Assembly (NCBI GenBank): GCA_017415025.1
Contig: JAFQJH010000018.1
Location: 1 to 64,000 of the forward strand
DNA: 64,000 nt
Direction of reading: 5' to 3'
DNA from: Clostridia bacterium
GTDB lineage: Bacteria; Bacillota; Clostridia; Oscillospirales; Acutalibacteraceae
A model generated the notes under the pieces. That model had not been told where the DNA came from and did no database searches. It worked only from the letters and a program-made list of their open reading frames with translations. Positions 7,853 to 15,995 of this stretch are shown one piece after another. The position numbers and the translations under genes were made by a program. How positions within the stretch are numbered: the stretch's first letter is position 1; the number at the start of each line of letters is the position of its first letter.

Positions 7853-10467
7853 GCTTTGCTTACCCCTTACAAGAGAATAAGGCGCTCCGTGAGATTTCCT
7901 TTGAGGTTTCGCAAGGTGAATTTCTGATTCTTTGCGGTCCTTCGGGATGCGGAAAATCGACTCTGCTCCGACATTTTAAAACCTGCCTTACGCCTCACGG
8001 TACTTCATCGGGCGAAATTCTGTTTAACGGCAAGCCGCTCAACGAAACCGAAGAGCGAACTCAAGCGCAGGAAATCGGATTTGTTATGCAGTCTCCCGAT
8101 AATCAGATTGTCACGGACAAGGTATGGCACGAGCTGGCGTTCGGGCTTGAAAGTCTCGGATACGACACACCTACAATCCGCCGACGTGTTGCAGAAACAG
8201 CGGCTTTTTTCGGAATTGAAGATTGGTTTTATAAAAACGTCAACGAGCTTTCCGGCGGTCAGAAGCAACTTTTAAGTCTGGCATCCGTAATAGCAATGAA
8301 CCCGAAAATCCTTGTACTTGACGAGCCGACAGCACAGCTCGACCCGATTGCCGCCACGGATTTCATAGCCTTACTCGGCAGAATTAACCGTGAGCTGGGA
8401 ATAACCGTAATCCTCAGCGAGCACCGTCTTGAAGAAGCATTTCCCTTTGCTACAAGAGTTATCGTAATGGAAAAAGGAGAAATCGCCTGTGATGACACTC
8501 CCGAAAAAGTAGGACTTCGCCTGCGCGAAAAGGAAAGCGGAATGTTCCTCGCGATGCCGACAGCAATGAGAGTCTGGGCAGGAGTGGAAACGCAGCTCGG
8601 TTGTCCCCTGACCGTGCGCGAAGGCAGCGATTTTCTGACCGAAAGAAATCGCGAAAAGGCGCTTCTACCGCTTGCGGATGAACCGATACACCCACACACT
8701 GATGAAATCGCACTGGAATGTAAAGAGCTTTGGTTCAGATACGAAAAAAATCTGCCCGACGTGGTAAAGGGATTTTCACTCACGCTTCACAAGGGTGAAT
8801 TTTATGCAATTCTCGGCGGTAACGGGGCAGGAAAAACGACCGCTTTGAAAGTCATTTCGGGATTGCGTAACGCATACCGCGGAACAGTTAAGACAAACGG
8901 AAAAGTCGGTATGCTTCCGCAAAATCCGCAGACACTTTTTGTAAAAAAGACAGTGCGCGAGGATTTGTACGAGGCTTTATGCGAAGCAAAACTATCTGAC
9001 GATGAAAAGGATACGCAGGTATCGCGGGTTGCGGCTCTGTGCAGGCTGGGAAGCTTGCTTGAGCGACATCCGTATGACATTTCGGGCGGTGAACAGCAAC
9101 GCGCCGCACTTGCAAAGGTCTTACTTACAGCACCCGATATTCTGCTTATGGACGAGCCGACCAAGGGCTTTGATGCCGAATTCAAGGCTGAATTTGCCGC
9201 GATTATTGACAAGCTCACAAGACAGGGAATTACCGTGCTTACGGTCAGCCACGATGTAGCTTTTTGTGCCGAATATGCGCACAGATGCGGTTTATTTTTC
9301 GACGGAAGCATTGTTGCACAAGACACTCCGCGCAAATTTTTCTCCGGCAACTGCTTTTATACCACACCTGCCAACCGTATGGCACGTCACCTTATCGAAC
9401 AAGCCGTTACGGTTGACGATATTATCGCCCGTTGCGGGGGTAACGTCCATAAAAAACACGAAACATCCGATGAATTCCCGATATTACCAAAGCCCGATAA
9501 TAAAGCAACTGCTTCAAAGCCGAAAGCAATCAAGCCGTGGAGAAAGCTTCTTGCCGCCGTTTCCGGTCTTACCGCGCTCGGTACAATTCTGTTCTCGGCA
9601 GGGCTTATTGACTTATCTGCTGTTTTTGAGGCCGCGGGCATCAGTGCAGGTAACAACGGCGCTCTGACTTATATAGTTCTGTTTACGGCATTGGCAGTGT
9701 TTGCGCTTGCTGTCGGTCGGCAAAGTGATCAACCGCCCCGAACGCAACAGAAAACCGAAAAGAAAAAGGCGGACAAGCGCATAACAGCGGTAACTGTTGC
9801 GGTATTGCTTCTTATTCCGCTGACGATATTGGCAGGAGTGTTTTTGCTCGACAACCGTTATTATAACGTTATTGCATTGCTTGTACTTTTCGAATGTATG
9901 CTGCCGTTTTTTCTTGTTTTCGAGGGCAGACGACCAAAAGCAAGAGAGCTTGTTCTGATAGCTGTGCTCTGTGCAATCGGTGTTGCGGGCAGAGGTATGT
10001 TTTTTATGCTTCCGCAGGTAAAGCCCGTACTTGCACTGACAATTATTGCAGGTGTTGCCTTCGGTGGCGAAACGGGATTTCTCGTTGGTGCAATCACGAT
10101 GCTTGCATCAAATATGCTGTTTTCACAAGGTCCTTGGACACCGTGGCAGATGTTTGCGACGGGAATAATAGGATTTTTGGCAGGAGTTCTTTTTAAAAAC
10201 GGCAGATTAAACCGAAGCCGAGCTTCACTTGCGGTTTTCGGAGCATTTTCAGCACTTATCATTTACGGAATAATTATGAACACCTCATCAGCCTTTATGT
10301 TTTCTTCACAGAGCATAACGCTCAAAACGCTGGCGGCATATTACGCGGTCGGTTTTCCGATGGATATTGTTCACGCCGTCGGAACAGCAATCTTTATTCT
10401 GCTCGCAGCTGAGCCGATGCTCGAAAAACTTGAGCGGATTAAGATTAAATACGGGCTTATTAATTAA
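7825..10467 (+). CDS. Fused ECF transporter: two ATPases plus S component
   Basis: This 880-residue protein joins three parts. The first ABC ATPase has Walker A GPSGCGKST (residues 38-46), signature LSGGQKQ and Walker B ILVLDEPTAQLD. The second has GGNGAGKTT, ISGGEQQR and ILLMDEPTKGFD. After a linker with one hydrophobic segment near residue 580, the last ~230 residues are a multi-helix membrane domain resembling an ECF S component. AAGGAG at 7811-7816 supports ATG 7825 instead of an upstream start in the ecfT frame. Under a B12 riboswitch the S part is expected to bind cobalamin or a precursor. Such S components (CbrT-like) are normally separate genes; the fusion fixes stoichiometry. Confidence 0.85.
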   Translation: MENFSFKNVSFAYPLQENKALREISFEVSQGEFLILCGPSGCGKSTLLRHFKTCLTPHGTSSGEILFNGKPLNETEERTQAQEIGFVMQSPDNQIVTDKVWHELAFGLESLGYDTPTIRRRVAETAAFFGIEDWFYKNVNELSGGQKQLLSLASVIAMNPKILVLDEPTAQLDPIAATDFIALLGRINRELGITVILSEHRLEEAFPFATRVIVMEKGEIACDDTPEKVGLRLREKESGMFLAMPTAMRVWAGVETQLGCPLTVREGSDFLTERNREKALLPLADEPIHPHTDEIALECKELWFRYEKNLPDVVKGFSLTLHKGEFYAILGGNGAGKTTALKVISGLRNAYRGTVKTNGKVGMLPQNPQTLFVKKTVREDLYEALCEAKLSDDEKDTQVSRVAALCRLGSLLERHPYDISGGEQQRAALAKVLLTAPDILLMDEPTKGFDAEFKAEFAAIIDKLTRQGITVLTVSHDVAFCAEYAHRCGLFFDGSIVAQDTPRKFFSGNCFYTTPANRMARHLIEQAVTVDDIIARCGGNVHKKHETSDEFPILPKPDNKATASKPKAIKPWRKLLAAVSGLTALGTILFSAGLIDLSAVFEAAGISAGNNGALTYIVLFTALAVFALAVGRQSDQPPRTQQKTEKKKADKRITAVTVAVLLLIPLTILAGVFLLDNRYYNVIALLVLFECMLPFFLVFEGRRPKARELVLIAVLCAIGVAGRGMFFMLPQVKPVLALTIIAGVAFGGETGFLVGAITMLASNMLFSQGPWTPWQMFATGIIGFLAGVLFKNGRLNRSRASLAVFGAFSALIIYGIIMNTSSAFMFSSQSITLKTLAAYYAVGFPMDIVHAVGTAIFILLAAEPMLEKLERIKIKYGLIN

Positions 10468-10486
10468 AAAATACTGTAAATGGCAA

Positions 10487-10533
10487 AGCACTCCGCACCA
10501 ACCTGTCTCAGGATACGGTGCAGGGTGCTTTTT
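10487..10533 (+). terminator. Terminator of the ECF operon
   Basis: AGCACTCCGCACC (10487-10499) pairs with GGTGCAGGGTGCT (10517-10529) with one mismatch, followed by T5. Confidence 0.75.
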
Positions 10534-10595
10534 GACTTCCATTTTGTTAGAAAAATGTTAGAAAGATATGTTTTAATATTATTCATAAAAAAAGT

Positions 10596-10629
10596 AAAAA
10601 CCTTGAAACGTTGTTGTTTCAAGGTTTTT
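10596..10629. terminator. Bidirectional terminator-like hairpin
   Basis: A 14-bp perfect inverted repeat (AAAAACCTTGAAAC and its complement) with a 6-nt loop and A/T runs on both sides. Confidence 0.7.
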
Positions 10630-10717
10630 GTTGGTACGAGTGTTCATAAGGGATTGCACATTATATTTACTTTTATTCTCGGTTATGTTATACTTAATTC
10701 AAAGTGAGGTGTTCTAT

Positions 10718-11125
10718 ATGACATTAGACGAAATTTATGAATCATTTATTTGGGATGCATCATACACTGATGAAGAATATGAATCCAAGATTGCTGTTGG
10801 TATAAACGAAGCCAAAAAATATAAATACATTTATCCCTTTATTCAACCGATAATTCCCGAGAAATCAAAATGCATATGGGAACCATGTGCAAAAGTTATA
10901 GCATTAAAATCAGATGAAGAACTAAAACCGTATTTGTACTTATTGTTTGAATGGTTACAAGATTTGAACTGGCCTGGTGCATATGTTATTTTTGACAGAT
11001 TATTAAAAATGCCTTACACATTATTAGAAAGTGAATTGACTTATTGTAAAAGAAGAGCCGAAAAAGAAAACGATGAGTTGTGGTTGATGGCTCTTGAAGA
11101 TTTCAGCAAACAAATAAATTTGTAA
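10718..11125 (+). CDS. DUF5071-domain protein
   Basis: A small soluble acidic protein of 135 residues. The segment EWLQDLNWPGAYVIF (about residues 73-87) matches the conserved W-x-x-D-x-N-W-P core of DUF5071 proteins, whose role is unknown; they often occur as lone accessory genes. The start at 10718 is supported by GAGGTG at 10705-10710; an upstream in-frame start at 10628 lies inside the preceding hairpin. A 10-bp inverted repeat (ATAACCCACT, 11133-11142 with 11177-11186) follows the gene but lacks a clear T run. Confidence 0.75.
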   Translation: MTLDEIYESFIWDASYTDEEYESKIAVGINEAKKYKYIYPFIQPIIPEKSKCIWEPCAKVIALKSDEELKPYLYLLFEWLQDLNWPGAYVIFDRLLKMPYTLLESELTYCKRRAEKENDELWLMALEDFSKQINL

Positions 11126-11203
11126 TAAAAAACATAACCCACTTTGATATCTTTGCAGTAAAGCTGAAAGTGTCATAGTGGGTTATATGCTTTGGTATAA
11201 AAA

Positions 11204-11250
11204 TAAAAAAATTGAGTATTCACAGGTCAAATCCCTTATGAATACTCAAT
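11204..11250 (-). terminator. Terminator of the initiator tRNA
   Basis: A 12-bp perfect stem (ATTGAGTATTCA, 11211-11222 with 11239-11250) is followed by a T run on the minus strand, right after the tRNA 3' end. Confidence 0.85.
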
Positions 11251-11251
11251 A

Positions 11252-11328
<77 letters not shown>

Positions 11329-11362
11329 ATATTTTGTTGCGCTCTCTCTTGAGTGCTTGATT

Positions 11363-11391
11363 ATTATATACTGTCTTTTCTGTTTTGTCAA
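11363..11391 (-). promoter_or_regulatory. Consensus promoter of the initiator tRNA
   Basis: TTGACA and TATAAT, both perfect, are 17 bases apart on the minus strand, about 35 bases upstream of the tRNA. Confidence 0.85.
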
Positions 11392-11445
11392 GCGTTTTCT
11401 TAAAATATTTTATGCTTTTTTATTTTTATTTATTACATTTTTTTA

Positions 11446-11474
11446 ATGACATTTTTTTCTTTTTGTGTTAAGAT
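11446..11474 (+). promoter_or_regulatory. Possible promoter of the Asp-box protein gene
   Basis: ATGACA and TAAGAT are 17 bases apart; 40 bases later comes the start codon. Confidence 0.45.
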
Positions 11475-11513
11475 ATGGGAAAAGGCAAATTTGTTTATAA
11501 AGGATGATGTCTT

Positions 11514-12806
11514 ATGAAAAATATTTTTGACCCCGCTTTCAGAAAAATCAAGCCGACTGAGGGTAAGGATTATACAATTCCGCAGATTGACCTGAGCGTT
11601 AAGCCCGAGGGTCTCGACCCGAAGTTTGATTACCTTTACGACCTTGTTGCTGTTGACAAATCAAAGCCCTATCAGGCTCATCCTGACAGCGTGCTTCTGA
11701 AAAACGGTAACATCCTCTGTATGTACCCTGCCGGTCACGGTAAGGGTGCCGTTATGACTAAAATCAGCACCGACGGTGGACGATCCTGGACAGGTGATCT
11801 TAAAAACAAGCCTGCAAGCTGGGAGAAGTCACGCGAAACCCCGACAGTTTACCGTCTCCAGTTCACTGACGGTAAAACCGCTGATAAAATCGTTATGATT
11901 TCGGGTAATCCGAAGTGGCCGAACGAGCCTACCTGCGGCGGATTCAACTATTCTCTCTCATCTGACGAGGGCGAAACCTGGACGGAGTTTGACCTTGTTT
12001 TTGACAAGAAGAGCGACTGCCCGATGATTCCCGTTGTTGCGCTCGCAAGCCTTACACAGCTTAAGGAAAACGGCAAGTTTGTTGATAAATGGATGGGATT
12101 TTTCCATAACTCGAACTTCAACAACTTCAAGACTATTCTCACATTTGACGAAAAAGGCAATCCGCATTGGAGCAAGCCCGAAAAATATTTCTCGGCTCAC
12201 CGCGACTACGAGGCAAGCTCAAATATGTGCGAGGTTGAGGTTATCCGCTCGGATTTCGGAAAGGGCGATGAGCTCTGCCTGATTTCCCGAAGCAACACGA
12301 AGAAAATCAATTCACTCATCTCCTTCTCACAGGACGAGGGCAAAACATGGAGCAGACCCGTTGAAGCACCCGCGGCACTCAACGGTGAACGTCACAAGGC
12401 TGACTACACACACGACGGAAGACTTTTCATCACCTTCCGTTCGATTGAAAGAGGTCCGCGCGCAATCAAAACCGCAACACAAAAGTGGAGCAGTGAGGGC
12501 TGGGTTGCCTGGGTCGGCACTTATGACGACCTTAAGAACGGCAGAGAGGGTCAGTACAGAATCAAGCTTGCCCACACTTATCTTAAAAACCAGACCGAGC
12601 CGCAGTATTCGGCAAACGCCGACACGGGCTATTGCGGTAACGTTGTTCTCGAAGACGGCACGGTTGTTACATCTACCTACGGTATTTTCGATAACACGGA
12701 TATTGTCTATTCTGAGAGAGACAAGCAGAAGCAGGGACGCACGTTCATTGCATCAAAGAGAATCCGTATTGAGGACACGGACGAGCTTGTTAAGTTAGTT
12801 AAATAA
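11514..12806 (+). CDS. Sialidase-like Asp-box (BNR repeat) protein
   Basis: A 430-residue predicted six-bladed beta-propeller. Three Asp boxes (S-x-D-x-G-x-T/S-W) are visible: ISTDGGRSW near residue 82, LSSDEGETW near 147 and FSQDEGKTW near 269. An N-terminal LLKNGNILCMYPAGHG looks like the first strand of the sialidase fold. There is no signal peptide or cell-wall anchor, so it would act inside the cell, perhaps on imported oligosaccharides. AAGGATGATG precedes the start. Catalytic arginines cannot be assigned securely by eye, so it may be an exo-sialidase or another propeller hydrolase. Single-gene unit ending in a strong terminator. Confidence 0.8.
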   Translation: MKNIFDPAFRKIKPTEGKDYTIPQIDLSVKPEGLDPKFDYLYDLVAVDKSKPYQAHPDSVLLKNGNILCMYPAGHGKGAVMTKISTDGGRSWTGDLKNKPASWEKSRETPTVYRLQFTDGKTADKIVMISGNPKWPNEPTCGGFNYSLSSDEGETWTEFDLVFDKKSDCPMIPVVALASLTQLKENGKFVDKWMGFFHNSNFNNFKTILTFDEKGNPHWSKPEKYFSAHRDYEASSNMCEVEVIRSDFGKGDELCLISRSNTKKINSLISFSQDEGKTWSRPVEAPAALNGERHKADYTHDGRLFITFRSIERGPRAIKTATQKWSSEGWVAWVGTYDDLKNGREGQYRIKLAHTYLKNQTEPQYSANADTGYCGNVVLEDGTVVTSTYGIFDNTDIVYSERDKQKQGRTFIASKRIRIEDTDELVKLVK

Positions 12807-12824
12807 TGAAACAACAACAAAAAT

Positions 12825-12865
12825 CAGGCAGGGCTTCGGGTGAAGTCCTGCCTGTAAGTTTTTTT
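12825..12865. terminator. Bidirectional terminator between converging genes
   Basis: A 12-bp stem (CAGGCAGGGCTT with AAGTCCTGCCTG) is followed by T7, which runs into the glgP stop codon; an A run on the other side allows minus-strand use. Confidence 0.85.
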
Positions 12866-15281
12866 ACTTTTCGATAGGATTGAGCGGGGCGGTATGCCAG
12901 ATGTCGCGTGCGTATTCGTTGATTGCACGGTCACAGGCAAAGCGTCCTGCTCCAGCAATATTTATGAGTGACATTCTGTTCCACGCTTCTCTGTCCTTAT
13001 AAAGCTCCTCCGCCTTGAGCTGTGCTGTCTTATAATCGGCAAAATCAGCAAGCACCATATACGGGTCGTGGTTGACAATCGTTCCGCTGATTTCAGGGAA
13101 GGTTTTGCCTGCGATACCGTTGTTGATAAAATCAATAACACGTCGAAGATCAGCATTGTTCTGATAATAATTTCTCGGGTTATAGCCGATTCGCTTGAGG
13201 TCGTTGACCTCGGGTGTACTCATACCGAAGATAATGATGTTATCCTCGCCTACTGCCTCGTGGATTTCGACGTTTGCGCCGTCCATTGTACCGAGGGTAA
13301 CTGCACCGTTAATCATAAGCTTCATATTACCCGTACCGCTGGCCTCCGTGCCTGAAAGAGAAATCTGCTCACTGATGTCGGCAGCAGGCATAAGCGCCTC
13401 TGCCATTGAGACATTGTAATCTTCAAGGTATACAACCTTGAGTCTGCCTCTTACATCGGGGTCGTTGTTGATAAGGTCGCCCAATGCACAGATGAAGCTG
13501 ATAATCTTCTTTGCCATATAGTAGCCCGATGCAGCCTTCGCCGCAAAAATATACGTATGCGGAGTAAAATCACCGTCGGGATTTTCCTTAATGGCAAGGT
13601 ATCTTGAAAGAATGTGGAAGGCATTGAGATGCTGACGCTTGTACTCGTGAAGTCTCTTGACCTGCACATCAAAAATTGAATTCGGGTCAAGCTCAATTCC
13701 GTTCCTTTCCTTGACAAGCTTTGCAATCTTCTGCTTATTGCGGAATTTGATTTCTTCAATTCTTTTGAGAACCTTCTTGTCGTCAGCAAAGGCTCTGAGC
13801 TTTTCAAGCTCCGCACCGTCGTAGATAAATTTATCGCCGATAAGCTCCGTGATAAGCGCAGTAAGCTCGGGATTTGACTGACAAAGCCAACGTCTGTGAG
13901 CGATACCGTTAGTTACGTTTTTGAACTTTGCGGGTGTTACGGAATAGAAGTCGCTGAACACGCTCTGCTTGAGAATTTCAGAGTGAAGGGCAGAAACGCC
14001 GTTTACGCTGTGTGAGCCTGCAACTGACATATTTGCCATACGGATAATACCGTTTGAAACGATTGCCATACGTTCAACCTTGTCAGCATCCCCTGTTGAT
14101 GCCCAGACAAAGCTGCGCCAGCGATTGTCGATTTCCTTCGTAATGCCGTAAATTCTCGGAAGAAGACGCTTGAAGAGATCCTCGGGCCAGCATTCAAGTG
14201 CTTCCGTCATAACCGTATGATTGGTATAAGCGATCGTATTGGTAACAATCTTCCACGCCTCATCCCAGCCGTAGCCGCATTCATCAAGAAGAATACGCAT
14301 AAGCTCGGGAATGGCGAGTGTCGGATGTGTATCGTTGATATGAATTGCAACCTTTTCGGCAAGATTATCAATTCTGCCGTAAATACGCAAGTGATTGTTG
14401 ATAATATCCTGCACTGAAGAAGAAACAAGGAAATACTGCTGTCTCAAACGAAGGCTCTTTCCCTCGGGATGATTATCTGCAGGATAAAGCACCTTACTGA
14501 TAACCTCTGCCATTGCATTATGCTCCATAGCACGCATATAGTCGCCCTGATTGAACATATCCATATCAAGACCCGGTGCCTTTGCAGACCAGAGACGAAG
14601 CACGCTGATACCTCTGCCGTCCTTACCTGCAACGTACATATCGTGCGGAATAGCCTTGACAATCTTCGCATCACGCTGTTCAACGTGGTGATAGCTGTGA
14701 TCCCAGATTTCGTCAATCCAGCCCTCGAACTTGATGTCAACAGCCTCTTCCTCACGGGGAACAAGCCATACGTCACCGCCGGGAAGCCAGAAATCTGGCA
14801 TTTCAGTCTGCCAGCCGTCAACGAGCTTCTGCTTGAAAATACCGTACTCATAGAGGATTGTATAACCCTTTGCGAAATAGCCCTGCGTTGCAAGTCCGTC
14901 AAGATAGCAAGCTGCAAGTCTGCCGAGACCGCCGTTGCCGAGACCTGCATCAGGCTCGCAGTCATAGAGCTTTTCAAGCTTTATTCCGAAATCCTTGAGT
15001 GCAGACTCCATTGTTTTTGTAAGGTTGAGGTTATAAAGGTTATTCTTAAGAGAGCGGCCCATAAGAAATTCCATACAAAGGTAGTAAACCTTTTTTGAAT
15101 CCGCTGTCTTGGATTCATTATGAAACTCCTTTCTGCCGTTCATCATCATATCGCGCAGAATAAGAGCAATCGCCTTATAATAATGCTCATAGGTTGCCTC
15201 CTCGGGTGTTACGCCGAAAAAGTGAGAGAGCTTGTTGGAAATCTGCTCTTTTGCTTCTTTTTTGGTCATTTTGTAGTTCAT
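12864..15281 (-). CDS. glgP: Glycogen/maltodextrin phosphorylase
   Basis: This 805-residue cytosolic GT35 enzyme splits alpha-1,4-glucan ends with phosphate to give glucose 1-phosphate. The pyridoxal-phosphate lysine is in EASGTGNMKLMINGA, and other family blocks are seen, such as EPDAGLGNGGLGRLAACY and AIHINDTHPTLAIPELMR. Length is typical. AAGGAGG stands seven bases before the start. It is a single-gene unit; other glycogen genes are not in the window. An inverted repeat over the likely promoter (15304-15320) may be an operator. Confidence 0.95.
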   Translation of the reverse strand: MNYKMTKKEAKEQISNKLSHFFGVTPEEATYEHYYKAIALILRDMMMNGRKEFHNESKTADSKKVYYLCMEFLMGRSLKNNLYNLNLTKTMESALKDFGIKLEKLYDCEPDAGLGNGGLGRLAACYLDGLATQGYFAKGYTILYEYGIFKQKLVDGWQTEMPDFWLPGGDVWLVPREEEAVDIKFEGWIDEIWDHSYHHVEQRDAKIVKAIPHDMYVAGKDGRGISVLRLWSAKAPGLDMDMFNQGDYMRAMEHNAMAEVISKVLYPADNHPEGKSLRLRQQYFLVSSSVQDIINNHLRIYGRIDNLAEKVAIHINDTHPTLAIPELMRILLDECGYGWDEAWKIVTNTIAYTNHTVMTEALECWPEDLFKRLLPRIYGITKEIDNRWRSFVWASTGDADKVERMAIVSNGIIRMANMSVAGSHSVNGVSALHSEILKQSVFSDFYSVTPAKFKNVTNGIAHRRWLCQSNPELTALITELIGDKFIYDGAELEKLRAFADDKKVLKRIEEIKFRNKQKIAKLVKERNGIELDPNSIFDVQVKRLHEYKRQHLNAFHILSRYLAIKENPDGDFTPHTYIFAAKAASGYYMAKKIISFICALGDLINNDPDVRGRLKVVYLEDYNVSMAEALMPAADISEQISLSGTEASGTGNMKLMINGAVTLGTMDGANVEIHEAVGEDNIIIFGMSTPEVNDLKRIGYNPRNYYQNNADLRRVIDFINNGIAGKTFPEISGTIVNHDPYMVLADFADYKTAQLKAEELYKDREAWNRMSLINIAGAGRFACDRAINEYARDIWHTAPLNPIEK

Positions 15282-15303
15282 TGCCGTTCCTCCTTGGAGC
15301 TTA

Positions 15304-15320
15304 ACTGAATTATATTCAGT
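15304..15320. promoter_or_regulatory. Palindrome upstream of glgP, possible operator
   Basis: ACTGAAT-TAT-ATTCAGT is a perfect 7-bp inverted repeat that includes a TATAAT on the minus strand, 20-40 bases upstream of glgP. The -35 region is poor, which would suit regulation. No known regulator matches. The remaining 15321-15540 stretch is AT-rich with nothing recognised. Confidence 0.35.
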
Positions 15321-15540
15321 ATTATGTACTAATAATATACCAAAATGTATAAAAATACAACATAAAAAATCAAATTGTTATAACAAATTTTTAACTATTT
15401 TTTGTACGTTTTGCTAAAATATTATATTAAATTTTCCAGCTGACAAATTTAGTTTATCAAAAATGCACAAATTACAACGTTTATTCAAAAGTAAGTGAAT
15501 TTTTTAATATACGAAAAAGCAAAAAAATGTCGAAAAAGAC

Positions 15541-15569
15541 TTTAATCCTTTACGTTTTTATAGTATAAT
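15541..15569 (+). promoter_or_regulatory. Probable promoter of the zapA operon
   Basis: TATAAT at 15564-15569 lies 17 bases after a weak TTTAAT hexamer, about 70 bases before zapA. Confidence 0.45.
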
Positions 15570-15635
15570 ATTTTAAACGTCGCCTTGTTTTTAATATTGG
15601 CGAACTTTTTCGCATTATTCTGCGGAGGTATAATT

Positions 15636-15995
15636 ATGGACAAAAATAAAGTAAGACTTACTATCGGCGGTCTCGATTACAGACTGACTACTGACGAGGA
15701 TATCAACTATATGAAGAACCTCGGCGAGGAGGTTGACGAGATTATCTCTGCCCTTCTTCAGGGACATTCCAAGCTTTCTCAGGTGCAGGCCGCAGTGCTT
15801 TGCGCTCTTGATTTTGCTGACAAGTATCATCAGGCGGAGAGAAACGCCGACTACCTCAAGGCACAGATTCAGATTTATATGGAGGATGCCGCAAGAGCCA
15901 AAACAGAAGCTGAAATGGCTCGCAGAGAGGCTGAAAGAATGACAAGAGACCTTCGCAGTATCAGAAGAAGTCTTGAAGAAAAGGACCAGTTATAA
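15636..15995 (+). CDS. zapA: Cell division protein ZapA
   Basis: A 119-residue FtsZ-bundling protein that supports Z-ring assembly. The N-terminal part (KVRLTIGGLDYRLTTDED) matches the ZapA head domain, and residues from about 60 on form a long charged coiled coil (EAEMARREAERMTRDLRS), as in the family. GCGGAGG at 15622-15628 supports ATG 15636; the longer frame has no such site. The stop codon overlaps the U32 gene start by one base, so they are co-translated; zapA next to a U32 peptidase is common in Clostridia. Confidence 0.9.
   Translation: MDKNKVRLTIGGLDYRLTTDEDINYMKNLGEEVDEIISALLQGHSKLSQVQAAVLCALDFADKYHQAERNADYLKAQIQIYMEDAARAKTEAEMARREAERMTRDLRSIRRSLEEKDQL

Noticed and set aside
14469..15098. 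Plus-strand open frame of 209 codons inside glgP
   Set aside because: Antisense shadow of a strongly conserved glgP region, no ribosome-binding site or domain.
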